64,000 nt of DNA from HLUCCA09 sp039822045 (GCA_039822045.1 JBCBMY010000007.1:186001-250000); one strand, 5' to 3'; shown: positions 8,568-18,623, counted from the first letter of the stretch. Notes: a model not told the origin generated them from the letters alone. Made by a program: numbers and translations.

Positions 8568-9803
8568 GGGTGCGTGGCTTTCCATAGTCGCGCTGACCTA
8601 TGGATATTCGGGAAAGGCACTCTCCCCCTGCCGAACGGACGAATTGATGGAGTCGTCCGTCATGCGCTCTCCAAAGCAACGCGCCGCGATTGAAGCTCGG
8701 GGCATTGGGAAGGCGCGTAGACTGGCCAGCCATCGCCCGTCTGCCGTCTCGGCATTCGGCACTCTGGATGATCTCCTGTTTGCCGAAGATTGTCTCGCAG
8801 GCGTCCACCTTTCGGAACCTCATGTGGCGCCGACCGTAGCGGACGGACCATGCAGGCCCACTGTGTTCGCCAATGGAGATCTCATCCGACGTCCGAACCG
8901 GAAGATCGTATGGCGTGAAGGGGAGGGTGATCACTTCGCAAGCTTCATTCCATTCCAGGAAATGGAGCGAATTGGGTACGAGGATTTCCTTTGCCACCCA
9001 TCTATCCGTGTGGGGTATTGATGATTTGGCGTAATGGAAGCGATCTTAAGCCGATACGGGTGACAAGGTCCGGCGAGAGGTGATGATCCAATTGCGTTTG
9101 AATTCAATGCCATGCAGTCAACCGAACACGAACTCGTCGACATAGGCGCGACCCGCCTTGAGTGCCAAACTGGCGACGTTCCCCATTCCGGCGCTCTCGT
9201 TCTTCGTCGCATTACATCGGCTCCCTCAGAGCGACCGACCCGCGGCGCAAAGCCAGGCGCCACACCACCGGTTGTATCGCGGGAGCATACTCACCGCAGG
9301 GTTTAGAATCGGCAAGGGGATGAGGCCGACGGCATCGAGGCTCGCTGTGGGGCGATCAGCCTTTCACGTTGTATTGGCCGCAGGCCTTTGCAGACGTGAC
9401 GCCTTCTTCAGCCCCCGAACAGACCATCCATTTGCCCCGTTTTGTTGCGAGTTTCACCCTCTTGAGGCCGCGGGGAAGGAGACGAGATTGGACGTCAAAA
9501 TGGACAACGCGCCGCCAAAGCACCCATTCGTCGCCAGATTTCGGACAGGAACGACCATCAGTAATTAAGCGTGGGTTAACGATATCAAGGGCCAACCATG
9601 AAGATTCCGGCCAGAACTTTAGGACGAAGCAACATTGTAGGCAGTATCGCATTGGTTGTTTCCGCCTGCCGTGACAAAGAACCCCGAATGTTCAGCCAGA
9701 TTGTTGCCGGACTGGATACGATCGGCGTTTTTCCGACCTTTGCGCACGTAAGCCCAATCGAAGTTCGCCTCCGGCCGCCGGCCCACACAGGTCAAAGTGG
9801 CGA
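8568..9803. other. 1.2-kb lower-GC region without a supported gene
   Basis: The region has visibly lower GC and contains frames on both strands (for example 8479-8997 minus, 8644-9021 plus, 9356-9652 minus), none with a recognisable domain or a clear ribosome-binding site. On the minus strand around 9120-9210 a short stretch ending VASLALKAGRAYVDEFVFG reads like a degraded protein C-terminus closed by a stop. It could be a decayed insertion or an old junction in front of the dynamin locus, and must also hold the promoter for the gene at 9804. Confidence 0.4.
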
Positions 9804-11819
9804 ATGGGCGGGCAGATAATGTCGAAGTCCCTCTTGAAGCAAAAGCACAGCAAGGGCTTTGAGGTCCTCGATGAGTATTGGGCCCGTCTCGACGCACTGG
9901 AGGAGGCTGTCGAGGTCTTCTCGGACTCGGCGCTGAGTTTCGTCGAAGAGCCGATTGAGCGCGTGCTGGAGAAGATCCGCGCCTATGAGCCTTCGGTCAG
10001 CGTCATCGGACAGGTCAAGGCCGGCAAGAGCACACTCTTGAACGCCCTGATCGGCGAGACGTCGCTTCTGCCGACCGACGTCAATCCTTGGACATCGGTC
10101 ATTACGGCGTTGCACCTCAACAGCCGCCACCGCCCGCCGGGGACACGCGCCCTGTTCCGGTTCTTCGATCAGCACGAATGGGATCGCTTGGTGGCTACAG
10201 GCGGTCGCCTTGGCGAGATGGCCGCGCGCGCGGGATATGAAGGTGAAGCCGAAGAAGTGCGGTCGCAGGTCATTCGCATGCGCGAGACCACCGAAGCACG
10301 GCTGGGCGAGGAATTCGAAACGCTCATCGGCTCCTCACACGCCTATCCCGACCTCAATGACGACATCATCAACCGCTACATCTGCTATGGCGACCCGTCG
10401 GAAGTTGGCGAGGACGTAACGGAAGGGGTCTACGCCGACCTCACCAAAACGGCGGACCTCTATCTCGACGTCGAGGGCCTGCCCCGCGGCCTGTGTCTCC
10501 GCGACACGCCGGGCGTCAATGACACGTTCATGATGCGCGAGCAGATCACGCTGAACGCGATCAGCGACAGCCGGGTCTGCGTTGTCGTCCTGTCTGCACA
10601 CCAGGCTTTGTCGACGGTCGATGTAGCCGTCCTGCGCATCATCTGCGCGGTCGAGGCCCGTGAGGTTCTGATCTTTGTCAACCGTATCGACGAGTTGGCC
10701 GATCCGAAGTCAGAAGAAGAGAAAATCCGGACATCGCTGCGCCGAACCCTCGCCCGACAGGGGTTCGACGACGAGATTGAGATCCTGTTCGGCAGCGGCT
10801 ACTGGGCGAACTTCGCCTTGAGTGACAGCGAGGCCATGGCGCCGCGCAGCCGCGAAGCCCTGGCCACGCTGCATCCCGATAAAGACCTGGCCACCGTCGA
10901 AGCCGTGCGAGAGGCCTCGCTCGACTCCTCCGGCATTGTGCAACTCCACCTCGCCATCGCGCGCCGCGTCGTGGAAGGGCAGGGCGCCGCCTTTCTGAAA
11001 GACCTCGAGGCGGAGGTCGAGACCATCATCGAGATGAGCGAGATGGTCGACAATGCCGTGGAGGTCTCAGACGAGCGCCTGGCCGGCATCTCGCTGACCA
11101 AGGCGGATATGGTGCAGAAGGTCGCAGACACTCTGCAAACGGTGATGGAAGGCTTCGACGAAGCTGCAGACGAGCTGCGCGCTCAGCTGTTTGAGAGGCT
11201 CGAAAGGGCACAAGAGACCTTTGCTGACTCGGCCATCGATGCGCTGCAGTCGCACGTCGCCGTGTTTGGCGAAACGGGCTCGTGGGACCACGATCCGATG
11301 GGCCTGAGAATGGCCATGAAGGGCGCATATTCCTCGGTCTGCGGCAAGCTGCGTGGCGAGGGCGAAACGGCGTTCGAGAAGGTTGTCGATCAGGTCGAGG
11401 CGCTTCTCGCCGAGGAACTTGGCGTGGTCCGCAAGGGCGACACGATCGATTTCCCCGAGCAACCTCAGCACAAGCCCCCCACCGTTCTTGCCCGCACCAT
11501 CTCCCTCGATCTTGGAGGCAGCTGGTGGTCCAGGATCTGGGACGTTGCTCCGACAGGCAAATTCCTGCGGGCCAGACGGTCACGACGAATCGAGAGCAAG
11601 TATCGCGAGCTAATCGAAGCCGAGACGGCCCCCCTGATCCACGAGTTGATCGATCAGTGTTTTGACCCCGCCGTCGCCACGACGCGCGAGATCGTCACGA
11701 CGTTTGCCCTCGATCAGGGCCGGTTCTGCGAGGCGCTGTTGGAGCGGATGATGGAAGACTCGTCGCAAGCAGAAGAACACAGCGCGCGGATCAAAGAGCT
11801 GCGGAGGGCCTCGGCATGA
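9804..11819 (+). CDS. Dynamin-like GTPase 1 (large partner)
   Basis: A 671-residue bacterial dynamin-family protein. GTPase motifs are G1 GQVKAGKS at 69-76, G2 threonine T97 in LPTDVNPWTSVIT, G3 DTPG at 234-237 and G4 NRID at 293-296. The rest is long, charged helix typical of a stalk, with a Trp-rich patch SLDLGGSWWSRIW from about residue 564 that could touch membrane. There is no signal peptide or clear transmembrane helix. A second ATG at 9819 (MSKSLLK) is an equally possible start. The downstream small GTPase overlaps by 4 bp. It is very similar to the protein at 16512, implying tandem duplication. The family remodels membranes; the target here is unknown. Confidence 0.9.
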   Translation: MGGQIMSKSLLKQKHSKGFEVLDEYWARLDALEEAVEVFSDSALSFVEEPIERVLEKIRAYEPSVSVIGQVKAGKSTLLNALIGETSLLPTDVNPWTSVITALHLNSRHRPPGTRALFRFFDQHEWDRLVATGGRLGEMAARAGYEGEAEEVRSQVIRMRETTEARLGEEFETLIGSSHAYPDLNDDIINRYICYGDPSEVGEDVTEGVYADLTKTADLYLDVEGLPRGLCLRDTPGVNDTFMMREQITLNAISDSRVCVVVLSAHQALSTVDVAVLRIICAVEAREVLIFVNRIDELADPKSEEEKIRTSLRRTLARQGFDDEIEILFGSGYWANFALSDSEAMAPRSREALATLHPDKDLATVEAVREASLDSSGIVQLHLAIARRVVEGQGAAFLKDLEAEVETIIEMSEMVDNAVEVSDERLAGISLTKADMVQKVADTLQTVMEGFDEAADELRAQLFERLERAQETFADSAIDALQSHVAVFGETGSWDHDPMGLRMAMKGAYSSVCGKLRGEGETAFEKVVDQVEALLAEELGVVRKGDTIDFPEQPQHKPPTVLARTISLDLGGSWWSRIWDVAPTGKFLRARRSRRIESKYRELIEAETAPLIHELIDQCFDPAVATTREIVTTFALDQGRFCEALLERMMEDSSQAEEHSARIKELRRASA

Positions 11820-12877
11820 TCCGCAAGCGCTCATCCCGGTCGGCGCCAAGCGCCACCTTACCCCGCAAGCCGCGCGTGTTGGTGGCTGGCGAGTTCAGTA
11901 CCGGAAAAACATTCCTGATCAACGAACTGGCCGGGGACGACGTGCTGCCGTCCAACGTTACGGCGACGGCCTTGCCCTCAGTTTGGCTCGTCCACGGCGA
12001 GCCAGCGCTGATGAAGGTGGACGCGCGCGGCCAGGGTCTTGAGATCGAAAGCCTGGCCGAAGTCGACGCCGACGAAACCCACTACTGCATCCTGTCGCAC
12101 CCGTCTCCGATCCTGGAGCATTTTCACATCATCGACACGCCGGGCAACTCCGACCCCAACATGAGCGCCGAAAGCTGGCAGCGGATGCTCGGGTTTGCCG
12201 ACCTTGTTGTCTGGTGCACCAACGCCACGCAGGCCTGGCGCCAGAGCGAAAAGGCGGTGTGGAACGCCATGCCGGCACGGTTGAAGCTCGATGCCTTGCT
12301 CGTCGTCACGCATGCGGATCTGCTGACCGATCCTCGCGATGCAGAGAAAGTGCGGCGCCGGGTCGAGCGCGAAGCGGCGCCCTTCTTTGAAGAGATCCGG
12401 ATGGCCTCGCTTCTGGACCGGGCCGACATCGACGGGCTCTCGAAGGTGCTGTCGCGGGTCACATCCGAGATGGGAGAAGGAACCGGATCCCGTAACGAGC
12501 TGGTAGAGAGTTTCGTGGCAAGCCATGCGCCGGCTCCCGGCAAAAAACGGTCGGGGCCTGTGCTTCCTCTGATCTGGCCACGCCGGGCCAAAGGGTCGGC
12601 CGCGCATGCGGCGACCCAGGACAGCGAAGGTGGCGCGATAGTGCCGCTGCGAACTCCTGCGCAAGATTGCGGGACGACGGCAGGAGCCAAGGTCGGCCCT
12701 GCGCGCGCGGCGTGGGAAAACGCGTCGCGCGGCATCGACAAGACTGATCCGAAAGCGCTGCTGAATGCGGTCGAGGCGCTCATCGCCGCCCTCGATGCGC
12801 CTCAGGCTCAGCCGTCTGGTCCGAGAGTAGGCGGGTCCGCAGGAACTTCCCAAAACCGCGCAGGACGGGAGGAGTAA
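11816..12877 (+). CDS. Small dynamin-type GTPase 1 (QAWR family)
   Basis: A 353-residue P-loop GTPase lacking a dynamin stalk. G1 GEFSTGKT is at 25-32, threonines of a G2 at 49-51, G3 DTPG at 107-110 and a weak G4 THAD at 165-168. Between G3 and G4 is WCTNATQAWRQSE (133-145), conserved in the other two small GTPases of this locus. The last ~130 residues are low-complexity, Pro/Ala/Gly-rich and probably disordered. The start overlaps the stop of the large partner by 4 bp (ATGA), so the two are translationally coupled and probably form a heteromeric pair. The function is inferred only from the fold and pairing. Confidence 0.82.
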   Translation: MIRKRSSRSAPSATLPRKPRVLVAGEFSTGKTFLINELAGDDVLPSNVTATALPSVWLVHGEPALMKVDARGQGLEIESLAEVDADETHYCILSHPSPILEHFHIIDTPGNSDPNMSAESWQRMLGFADLVVWCTNATQAWRQSEKAVWNAMPARLKLDALLVVTHADLLTDPRDAEKVRRRVEREAAPFFEEIRMASLLDRADIDGLSKVLSRVTSEMGEGTGSRNELVESFVASHAPAPGKKRSGPVLPLIWPRRAKGSAAHAATQDSEGGAIVPLRTPAQDCGTTAGAKVGPARAAWENASRGIDKTDPKALLNAVEALIAALDAPQAQPSGPRVGGSAGTSQNRAGREE

Positions 12878-12885
12878 GAGTGACC

Positions 12886-15006
12886 ATGAAGATTGCGTCG
12901 AACCAACGCCAGCAGTTGGATTTTCTCCGAAGCTCCCTCGATGATGTGGAAAAGTCCGTCGGTCGCGACATGCGGCAGCGATTTCGGGATCTGCGCACCC
13001 GTCTCGATGCCTGGGCGGCCAAGGTCGCCGTGATCGGGCAGGTCAAAGCCGGAAAATCCACATTTCTCAACGCGTTCCTCTACAGCCACGACCTTCTTCC
13101 CTCGCATGTGAACCCCTGGACCTCGGTGGTCACAAACATCCGCCTCAACGTCCCGGGCGACCCGGTGTCTGGCGCCCGGTTTGAGTTCTTCGCCGAACAC
13201 GACTGGCAGGAGATTGCGGCCGGCCAATCCAAGATCCGCAAGCTGACCGAGCAGCTCCTGCCCGGGTTCGACACTGAGCTTCTTCGCAAGCAAAGCGACG
13301 AGATGCGGGCCCGGGCCGAATCCCGTCTCGGATCGCAATTCGAGAAGCTTCTGGGCACCAGCCACGATTATGACTTCGTCTCGGCGGATCTCTTGAAGAC
13401 CTATGTCTGCGCCGGCCCGGGCTCCGAGGCATCAAGCGAGAACGATGCGCTGGGGCGCTATGCGTCGCTGACCAAGGTTGCCGACATCTACACGCGCCTG
13501 CCCGAATTCCAGGTGCCGACGATCATCACCGACACACCTGGGGTGAACGACCCGTTCCTGGTGCGCGACGAGTTCACCTGCCGCAGCCTCGACAAGTCCG
13601 ACGTCTTCATCGTGGTCCTTTCGGCGCATCAGCCGCTCACCGAGGTGGACATCGCGCTGATCCGGATCCTGGCCAAGCAGGACAGCAAGGATGTTCTGAT
13701 TTTCGTCAACCGGATCGATGAACTTGACGATTACGACACCGATGTGCCGCGGGTGCTCGATGACGTCTCGCGCCGCCTGCGCAACGCCATTCCCGACATC
13801 GACTTCACCATCGTGGCGGGCTCTGGCTACATGGCTGACCTGACGCTTCAGGAGGGTGCAGCGGCCGAAGCGGAGCGCAAGGCGCTCGATGACGCGCGAC
13901 TGGAGCGCTACCTGAAGGCCCGTTACGGCATCGTTCCGAATGACCGCTGCGACAGGCTGTTCCTTGCCTCCGGGCTGCAGGAGGTGAAGGCCGCGCTTTC
14001 CACATTGATCGACGATGGCGTGGGCGGCCGCCAGTTGGCGCAGCTCACAGGCGATATCCGGGCCGAGCTGGATGGCAGCCTCTTTGTGACGCGCCGCGAG
14101 CGGGATTCGATCCAGTCGCAGGTGGCCAGCGTGACGAGCGAGGTTGCCGGGATGGCGGCCGAAGACCTGCAAGCCGAAATCGACACCATCAAGCACGTGC
14201 AGCGCGAGCTCGAAGACAATGTCGACGCGGCCGAGGCCAGGATCGAAAAGGTTCTGTCGAAATCTTGGTCGCGGCTCGAAACCCGGCTAGTCGCCGCGAT
14301 CGAGACCTTCGTGGCAGAGCAAGAACCGATGCTCCGCAACTGTCTCTTCTCCGAATCCATGCGGGCCGCGCGCGCTACGTCGCTCGAGATCGATGTCACT
14401 CCATTGCAGGAGCCCATGGAGAGGGAGGTCGCCGTCGCGTGGGAGAAGTCGCGCGCCGGCACGGATGTCGCGCTGAACACCTGCCTCAGCGCGAGCCGGC
14501 AATGTATCAGAGACCGGTTCGAGGACATGACGGACTGCATCACGCTCTCCGATCTGCCCTACGAGGAGTTCGCGTCGACCCTGACGCTCGCCAAGCGCTC
14601 GGTCACGTTGAACTTGATCGTCAACCGGGGGTGGGCCTTTTGGCGCAAGCCCGAGGTCGACATCGACAAGACCCTCTCCGCACTGCTGGTGATCGCCGCC
14701 GAGGCGCTCCGCCCTGCGCTGAAAAAGCTGCTCACCGCCTTCAACGAAGCGCAGGTCGAACGCGCCTCTGCCGGAAGCGACCGTATCCGCGTGATGCTGC
14801 GCATGTTCGAGACATCGCTGACAGAGCGGGTTCACCGCCTGAAGAAAGACAAGGTCGAGTTCGAGGTCATCGCCAAGGACCCCGACATCCGCGCCCGCAT
14901 GGTCCAGCGCCTGCAGAGCAACATGGAAGTGCTCGAGCGACGGCTGATCACGCTTTCGGCGATCCAGAGTGCCCTGGCGAGTTCCGAAGTCGCCAAGGCC
15001 GCCTGA
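12886..15006 (+). CDS. Dynamin-like GTPase 2 (large partner)
   Basis: A 706-residue dynamin-family protein, more divergent than copies 1 and 3. G1 GQVKAGKS at 51-58, T79 in LPSHVNPWTSVVT, G3 DTPG at 216-219 and G4 NRID at 275-278 are intact. Long predicted helices follow (for example 400-470), with a Trp-containing patch NRGWAFWRKP near residue 580 at the place of the WW motif in its paralogues. A strong GGGAGGAG lies at 12867-12874; a GTG at 12880 is an alternative start two codons upstream. It follows small GTPase 1 by a few bases and precedes small GTPase 2 by 11 bp, so all four genes look like one operon. Confidence 0.9.
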   Translation: MKIASNQRQQLDFLRSSLDDVEKSVGRDMRQRFRDLRTRLDAWAAKVAVIGQVKAGKSTFLNAFLYSHDLLPSHVNPWTSVVTNIRLNVPGDPVSGARFEFFAEHDWQEIAAGQSKIRKLTEQLLPGFDTELLRKQSDEMRARAESRLGSQFEKLLGTSHDYDFVSADLLKTYVCAGPGSEASSENDALGRYASLTKVADIYTRLPEFQVPTIITDTPGVNDPFLVRDEFTCRSLDKSDVFIVVLSAHQPLTEVDIALIRILAKQDSKDVLIFVNRIDELDDYDTDVPRVLDDVSRRLRNAIPDIDFTIVAGSGYMADLTLQEGAAAEAERKALDDARLERYLKARYGIVPNDRCDRLFLASGLQEVKAALSTLIDDGVGGRQLAQLTGDIRAELDGSLFVTRRERDSIQSQVASVTSEVAGMAAEDLQAEIDTIKHVQRELEDNVDAAEARIEKVLSKSWSRLETRLVAAIETFVAEQEPMLRNCLFSESMRAARATSLEIDVTPLQEPMEREVAVAWEKSRAGTDVALNTCLSASRQCIRDRFEDMTDCITLSDLPYEEFASTLTLAKRSVTLNLIVNRGWAFWRKPEVDIDKTLSALLVIAAEALRPALKKLLTAFNEAQVERASAGSDRIRVMLRMFETSLTERVHRLKKDKVEFEVIAKDPDIRARMVQRLQSNMEVLERRLITLSAIQSALASSEVAKAA

Positions 15007-15017
15007 GGAGAACGCAC

Positions 15018-16043
15018 ATGTCGAGCCACGAGGCCAAGAGCAAGGCAGACGACCACGCGATCACGCGGGTGGCCGTTTGCGGCGAGGTGAGTGCCGGCAA
15101 GTCCACGGTCCTCAATGCTCTGCTGCGCGACTGGCTTCTGCCTGACAATCTCGGAGCCCCGGTTCGCGCCGCTGCGACGGTGCGCTGGCGTGCTCAGGCT
15201 GGCATCGACGCCACGTATCCCGACCAGAGCCAGCGAGACATTCCTGTGCAGGGCGCCAGCGACGCGCTGCGGGGCGCCGAGGACATCAGCGTCTGGACGG
15301 CGCGGCGCCATCTGCGCCGCTTTGTGCTTCAGGAAGTGCCATTTACCACAGCCGAAGACCTGACCGATGCACAGTTCGAAGCCGTGCGGGCGAGCGACGT
15401 GCTGGTTTGGGTGACGATCGCCTCTCAGGCTTGGCGGCTGACCGAGCGCAAGATCCTCGATGAACTGCGCGACGCGCGGCCAAGCATGGCCATTCTGGCC
15501 ATCTCGCGGGCCGACAAGCTCCGCACCGACGCCGATCGCGCCGATCTGATGGATCGGGTGAAGCGCGAGACCTCGGACTACTTTGATGACGCCACCTTCA
15601 TCTTTGGCGCGCGCTCCGGGCTTCGCAAGGCCTCCCGCTCCCGCCCGGCATGGCAGGGGACGGGGGGAGCCGATCTGGCGGACAAGCTCGAAGCATGCCG
15701 TCGGCGTCTGGAAGAGGGCTCGTCGCCGAGAGGCGGGAGCACCCCATCCGATGACCGTGCAGAGGGTTCGGGCCTGTCGCTCGCCCCTGCGGAAATCCTG
15801 GCAGCCCAAATGCCGCGCCAGGCCACGCAGAAAGCCGACGAGGCCGCCATTGGGGTGTTTCGCACCCGCCGCGCCGTCGCCGCGCCGGTCAGCGAAGCCG
15901 GCACGGGCCGGGCGCCGCACCTCGCGGACCCGGGCGCGACGTCGCCCCACGCCCCTACGGCGAAGCGCGGTCGTCGATTGAATCTATGGATCCCAGAAAT
16001 CGAAAAGTCTCCGGGGAGCACGCACGACCATTCCAGCATCTGA
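15018..16043 (+). CDS. Small dynamin-type GTPase 2 (QAWR family, degenerate G3)
   Basis: A 341-residue relative of the small GTPases at 11816 and 18620. G1 GEVSAGKS is at 22-29 and the family motif WVTIASQAWRLTE at 131-143, followed by a G4-like SRADK at 163-167. The G3 DTPG is absent: the corresponding segment reads LQEVPFTTAED (about 104-114). Loss of the Mg/catalytic loop suggests a nucleotide-binding but hydrolysis-deficient partner. The C-terminal half is low-complexity and Arg/Ala/Pro-rich. The frame is open far upstream inside the previous gene; I choose the ATG after GCCTGAGGAGAACGCAC because it has a ribosome-binding site and matches paralogue length. Confidence 0.8.
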   Translation: MSSHEAKSKADDHAITRVAVCGEVSAGKSTVLNALLRDWLLPDNLGAPVRAAATVRWRAQAGIDATYPDQSQRDIPVQGASDALRGAEDISVWTARRHLRRFVLQEVPFTTAEDLTDAQFEAVRASDVLVWVTIASQAWRLTERKILDELRDARPSMAILAISRADKLRTDADRADLMDRVKRETSDYFDDATFIFGARSGLRKASRSRPAWQGTGGADLADKLEACRRRLEEGSSPRGGSTPSDDRAEGSGLSLAPAEILAAQMPRQATQKADEAAIGVFRTRRAVAAPVSEAGTGRAPHLADPGATSPHAPTAKRGRRLNLWIPEIEKSPGSTHDHSSI

Positions 16044-16511
16044 CGCGCCCAACAGGATGCGCCCTTTGCATCTTGGCCTCCGGACGGCGCGCGGCGCGCA
16101 CCACCATGACCCCTAAGCCACACCAACCGGCAGAACGTCACAACGCATATGGAACTGGCAGACAAGACCCTCGGTTTTCCCGCTTTCGTCCGCACAGCCC
16201 AAGGCGGCTTTGGTGCACACTCGGCACAGGTCATCGCGCTATGGCCGCAACGCCCACAAGACACCACAATCGACCCTCAAAGTTCCCACAAACTGTTTCC
16301 AGTCTCGGCCTTGAACGAGGCACCTGGAATTCTATGCGCGTGCTTGTTGTCAAACGCAACGCAGGGGTTGCCGCTATGACATTGGTTCGACGCCGAAAAA
16401 CGAGCTTGGTTGGGTGGTCTTGCCACCCTTCGTTGGCATCCGTGTCGGTTGCCGCTTCTGAATTGGAATGCTGGATATCCGGCCGATTGTTTCCAAGAAT
16501 TGGGGTGTGAC
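16044..16511. other. 468-bp intergenic gap between dynamin modules
   Basis: The gap has lower GC than its neighbours, and no frame in it has a domain, codon bias or ribosome-binding site I would defend. It separates the first two GTPase pairs from the third, so it likely contains the promoter of the 16512 transcription unit, and possibly a terminator for the upstream one. I could not identify convincing -35/-10 boxes. Confidence 0.4.
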
Positions 16512-18623
16512 ATGAACGAGCTGGCGCACAAAATCGAAGACGCCGAGGCAGAGCCCACGCAGCCACTGAATCTCGACCTGCTGCGGCAGGGGTCCGAAGA
16601 GATCCGGCCCTACTTTCAGAAGCTCGAAACCTTGGCTGCCGCAATTGAGGCACAGGCCACCGAGGCCGACCCCGGGATGGCCAAGAAACTGCGCGCTCTC
16701 GCGCGCAAGGTTCTCTCTTTTGAAGCCTCGGTTACACTGATCGGCCAGGTGAAGGCTGGAAAGACGGCGCTGACCAACGTGCTGAGCGGCAATGTCGATC
16801 TCTTGCCCTCCGACGTGAACCCGTGGACGTCGGTGGTCACGTCGCTCCACATGAACTCGAAGGTCGCCAACCCGAAGACGAAGGCGCAGTTCAAGTTCTT
16901 CAGCACCGATGAATGGGACAAGCTCGTCAAGGGTGGCGGTCGGCTTGGGGAACTCGCCGGACGCGCCGGCGCCGACGAAGATATCGAGCGGCTTCGCAGG
17001 CAGATCGAAGAGATGCGGCAGACCGCCCGCGAGCGGCTGAGCGGAAGTTTTGAGGCCCTGCTCGGCAAGACGCACAAGTACGGCTATGTCGATCGCGAGT
17101 TGATCGAGCGGTATGTCTGCCTCGGCGACCCCGACGAAATCGAGCTCAATCCCAAGAGCCAGCAGGGGCGGTTTTCCGACATCACCCGCGCGGCCGACAT
17201 CTGGCTCGACCTGCCGCAACTCGGCGGCGCCTATGTCATCCGCGATACGCCGGGCGTGAACGACACCTTCATGGTGCGCGAGCAGATCACCATTCGCGCC
17301 TTGCGCCAATCCAAGCTCTGTGTCGTCGTTCTGTCCGCCCATGAAGCGCTGAACACCACTGACCTCGCGCTTGTCCGGCTGATCTCCAACTACCGGAACC
17401 GACAGGTCATCCTCTTCGTCAACCGGATCGACGAATTGGAGCGCCCCAGCGAGCAGATCCCGGAGATCCAAGACAGCATCCAGTCGACGCTCAAGCAGTT
17501 TCGCGCCCTTCGCGAGCATTGCGTCCTCTTTGGCAGCGCGCGCTGGGCCGAAGCGGCCCTGCGCGGCAACTATGACGACTTCGATGACGATGCCGAGGCG
17601 GCTCTGGCGGATTGGCGGCGCGCGCGCTGCCCCGATGCCGACGGGGATGAGCACGAAACCGTCTGGGAACTCTCCGGCATTCCCGACCTGATGCGGGCCC
17701 TCAACGAGCGCATGATCGAGGGGCCGGGGCTTCGGCATCTTCGACTGGTCCGCACAAAGCTGCAGAACATCAAGAGCGAGATTGCGGCGCAGGAGGCCCT
17801 CAACGCCAGCAAGCGCCTTGCCGACCGACTGGCAGAGATCGACACCATGGCGTTGCGTCGCGATCTCGGCGCCCTCACCCGGCAGGCCCGCGCCCGCGTC
17901 GACGACGTCGTGGCCGAGCTCGACAGCACGTTCGCCACAAGCCTCGACAGAGTGCAGGACGATTACGTCACGCGCGCGATCGACGCGCTCGTCGAGCACC
18001 TCAAGGAACAGCGGGCCGGCGACACGTGGACCTTTAACTCCGCCGGTTTGCGGTTGGTCCTGCGCACCACGTACGACCGGCTGGCAGCCCAGGCAAAGGC
18101 CGACGTCGAGCAGGTGTACCAGGCCTCGGCCGCGGCGCTCTCGGAGATCTATCTCGACCGCTTGGGCCTCGACATCGACGGCTTCCAGATCGAGCCGCCG
18201 CAGGTGCCCAAGATGCCGCCCCCGGTTGAATTCGGAAAGACCATCGCTGTCGATCTGGGCAGCACCTGGTGGAAGCGCTGGTGGCTTCGCCGACGCAGCC
18301 TGAAGGCCCGCACCGACGACTACAGGGGCCTGATCGCCGACGAAATCGCGACGATGATCAACGACCTCCGGGAACGGCAACTGGCCGAGGTCTTTGTCGA
18401 GATGCGAGATATCCTGGCCGAGTTCCATAGCGAACAGACCGAAACGATCCTGGGCCTCCTGCGCCGCGCGGCGGAATACAGCGATGCCGACGATCCCGCC
18501 GCGATGGGCGTCAAGCCCTTCAACGACAGCCTTCGGGACGCGCTGCAGGATCTGCCGTCCCACGATGGCACCGACGACCACGAGGGGCACACGACTCAGA
18601 CCGCAGAGGAAGCAGCGCCATGA
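16512..18623 (+). CDS. Dynamin-like GTPase 3 (large partner)
   Basis: A 703-residue dynamin-family protein. G1 GQVKAGKT is at 78-85, G2 threonine in LPSDVNPWTSVVT, G3 DTPG at 245-248 and G4 NRID at 304-307. The G3-G4 region (RDTPGVNDTFMVREQIT, then VVVLSAHEALNTTDLALVR) is nearly the same as in copy 1. A Trp/Arg-rich patch VDLGSTWWKRWWLRRRSLK lies near residue 580, a candidate membrane-contact element. The N-terminus starts at ATG 16512 after GGGGTGTGAC; upstream in-frame sequence is intergenic in character. The stop overlaps the next small GTPase by 4 bp. Confidence 0.9.
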   Translation: MNELAHKIEDAEAEPTQPLNLDLLRQGSEEIRPYFQKLETLAAAIEAQATEADPGMAKKLRALARKVLSFEASVTLIGQVKAGKTALTNVLSGNVDLLPSDVNPWTSVVTSLHMNSKVANPKTKAQFKFFSTDEWDKLVKGGGRLGELAGRAGADEDIERLRRQIEEMRQTARERLSGSFEALLGKTHKYGYVDRELIERYVCLGDPDEIELNPKSQQGRFSDITRAADIWLDLPQLGGAYVIRDTPGVNDTFMVREQITIRALRQSKLCVVVLSAHEALNTTDLALVRLISNYRNRQVILFVNRIDELERPSEQIPEIQDSIQSTLKQFRALREHCVLFGSARWAEAALRGNYDDFDDDAEAALADWRRARCPDADGDEHETVWELSGIPDLMRALNERMIEGPGLRHLRLVRTKLQNIKSEIAAQEALNASKRLADRLAEIDTMALRRDLGALTRQARARVDDVVAELDSTFATSLDRVQDDYVTRAIDALVEHLKEQRAGDTWTFNSAGLRLVLRTTYDRLAAQAKADVEQVYQASAAALSEIYLDRLGLDIDGFQIEPPQVPKMPPPVEFGKTIAVDLGSTWWKRWWLRRRSLKARTDDYRGLIADEIATMINDLRERQLAEVFVEMRDILAEFHSEQTETILGLLRRAAEYSDADDPAAMGVKPFNDSLRDALQDLPSHDGTDDHEGHTTQTAEEAAP

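Noticed and set aside
8644..9021. 125-residue plus frame and overlapping 172-residue minus frame as genes
   Set aside because: They overlap each other, lack domains and clear ribosome-binding sites, and lie in a lower-GC region; I could not choose one.
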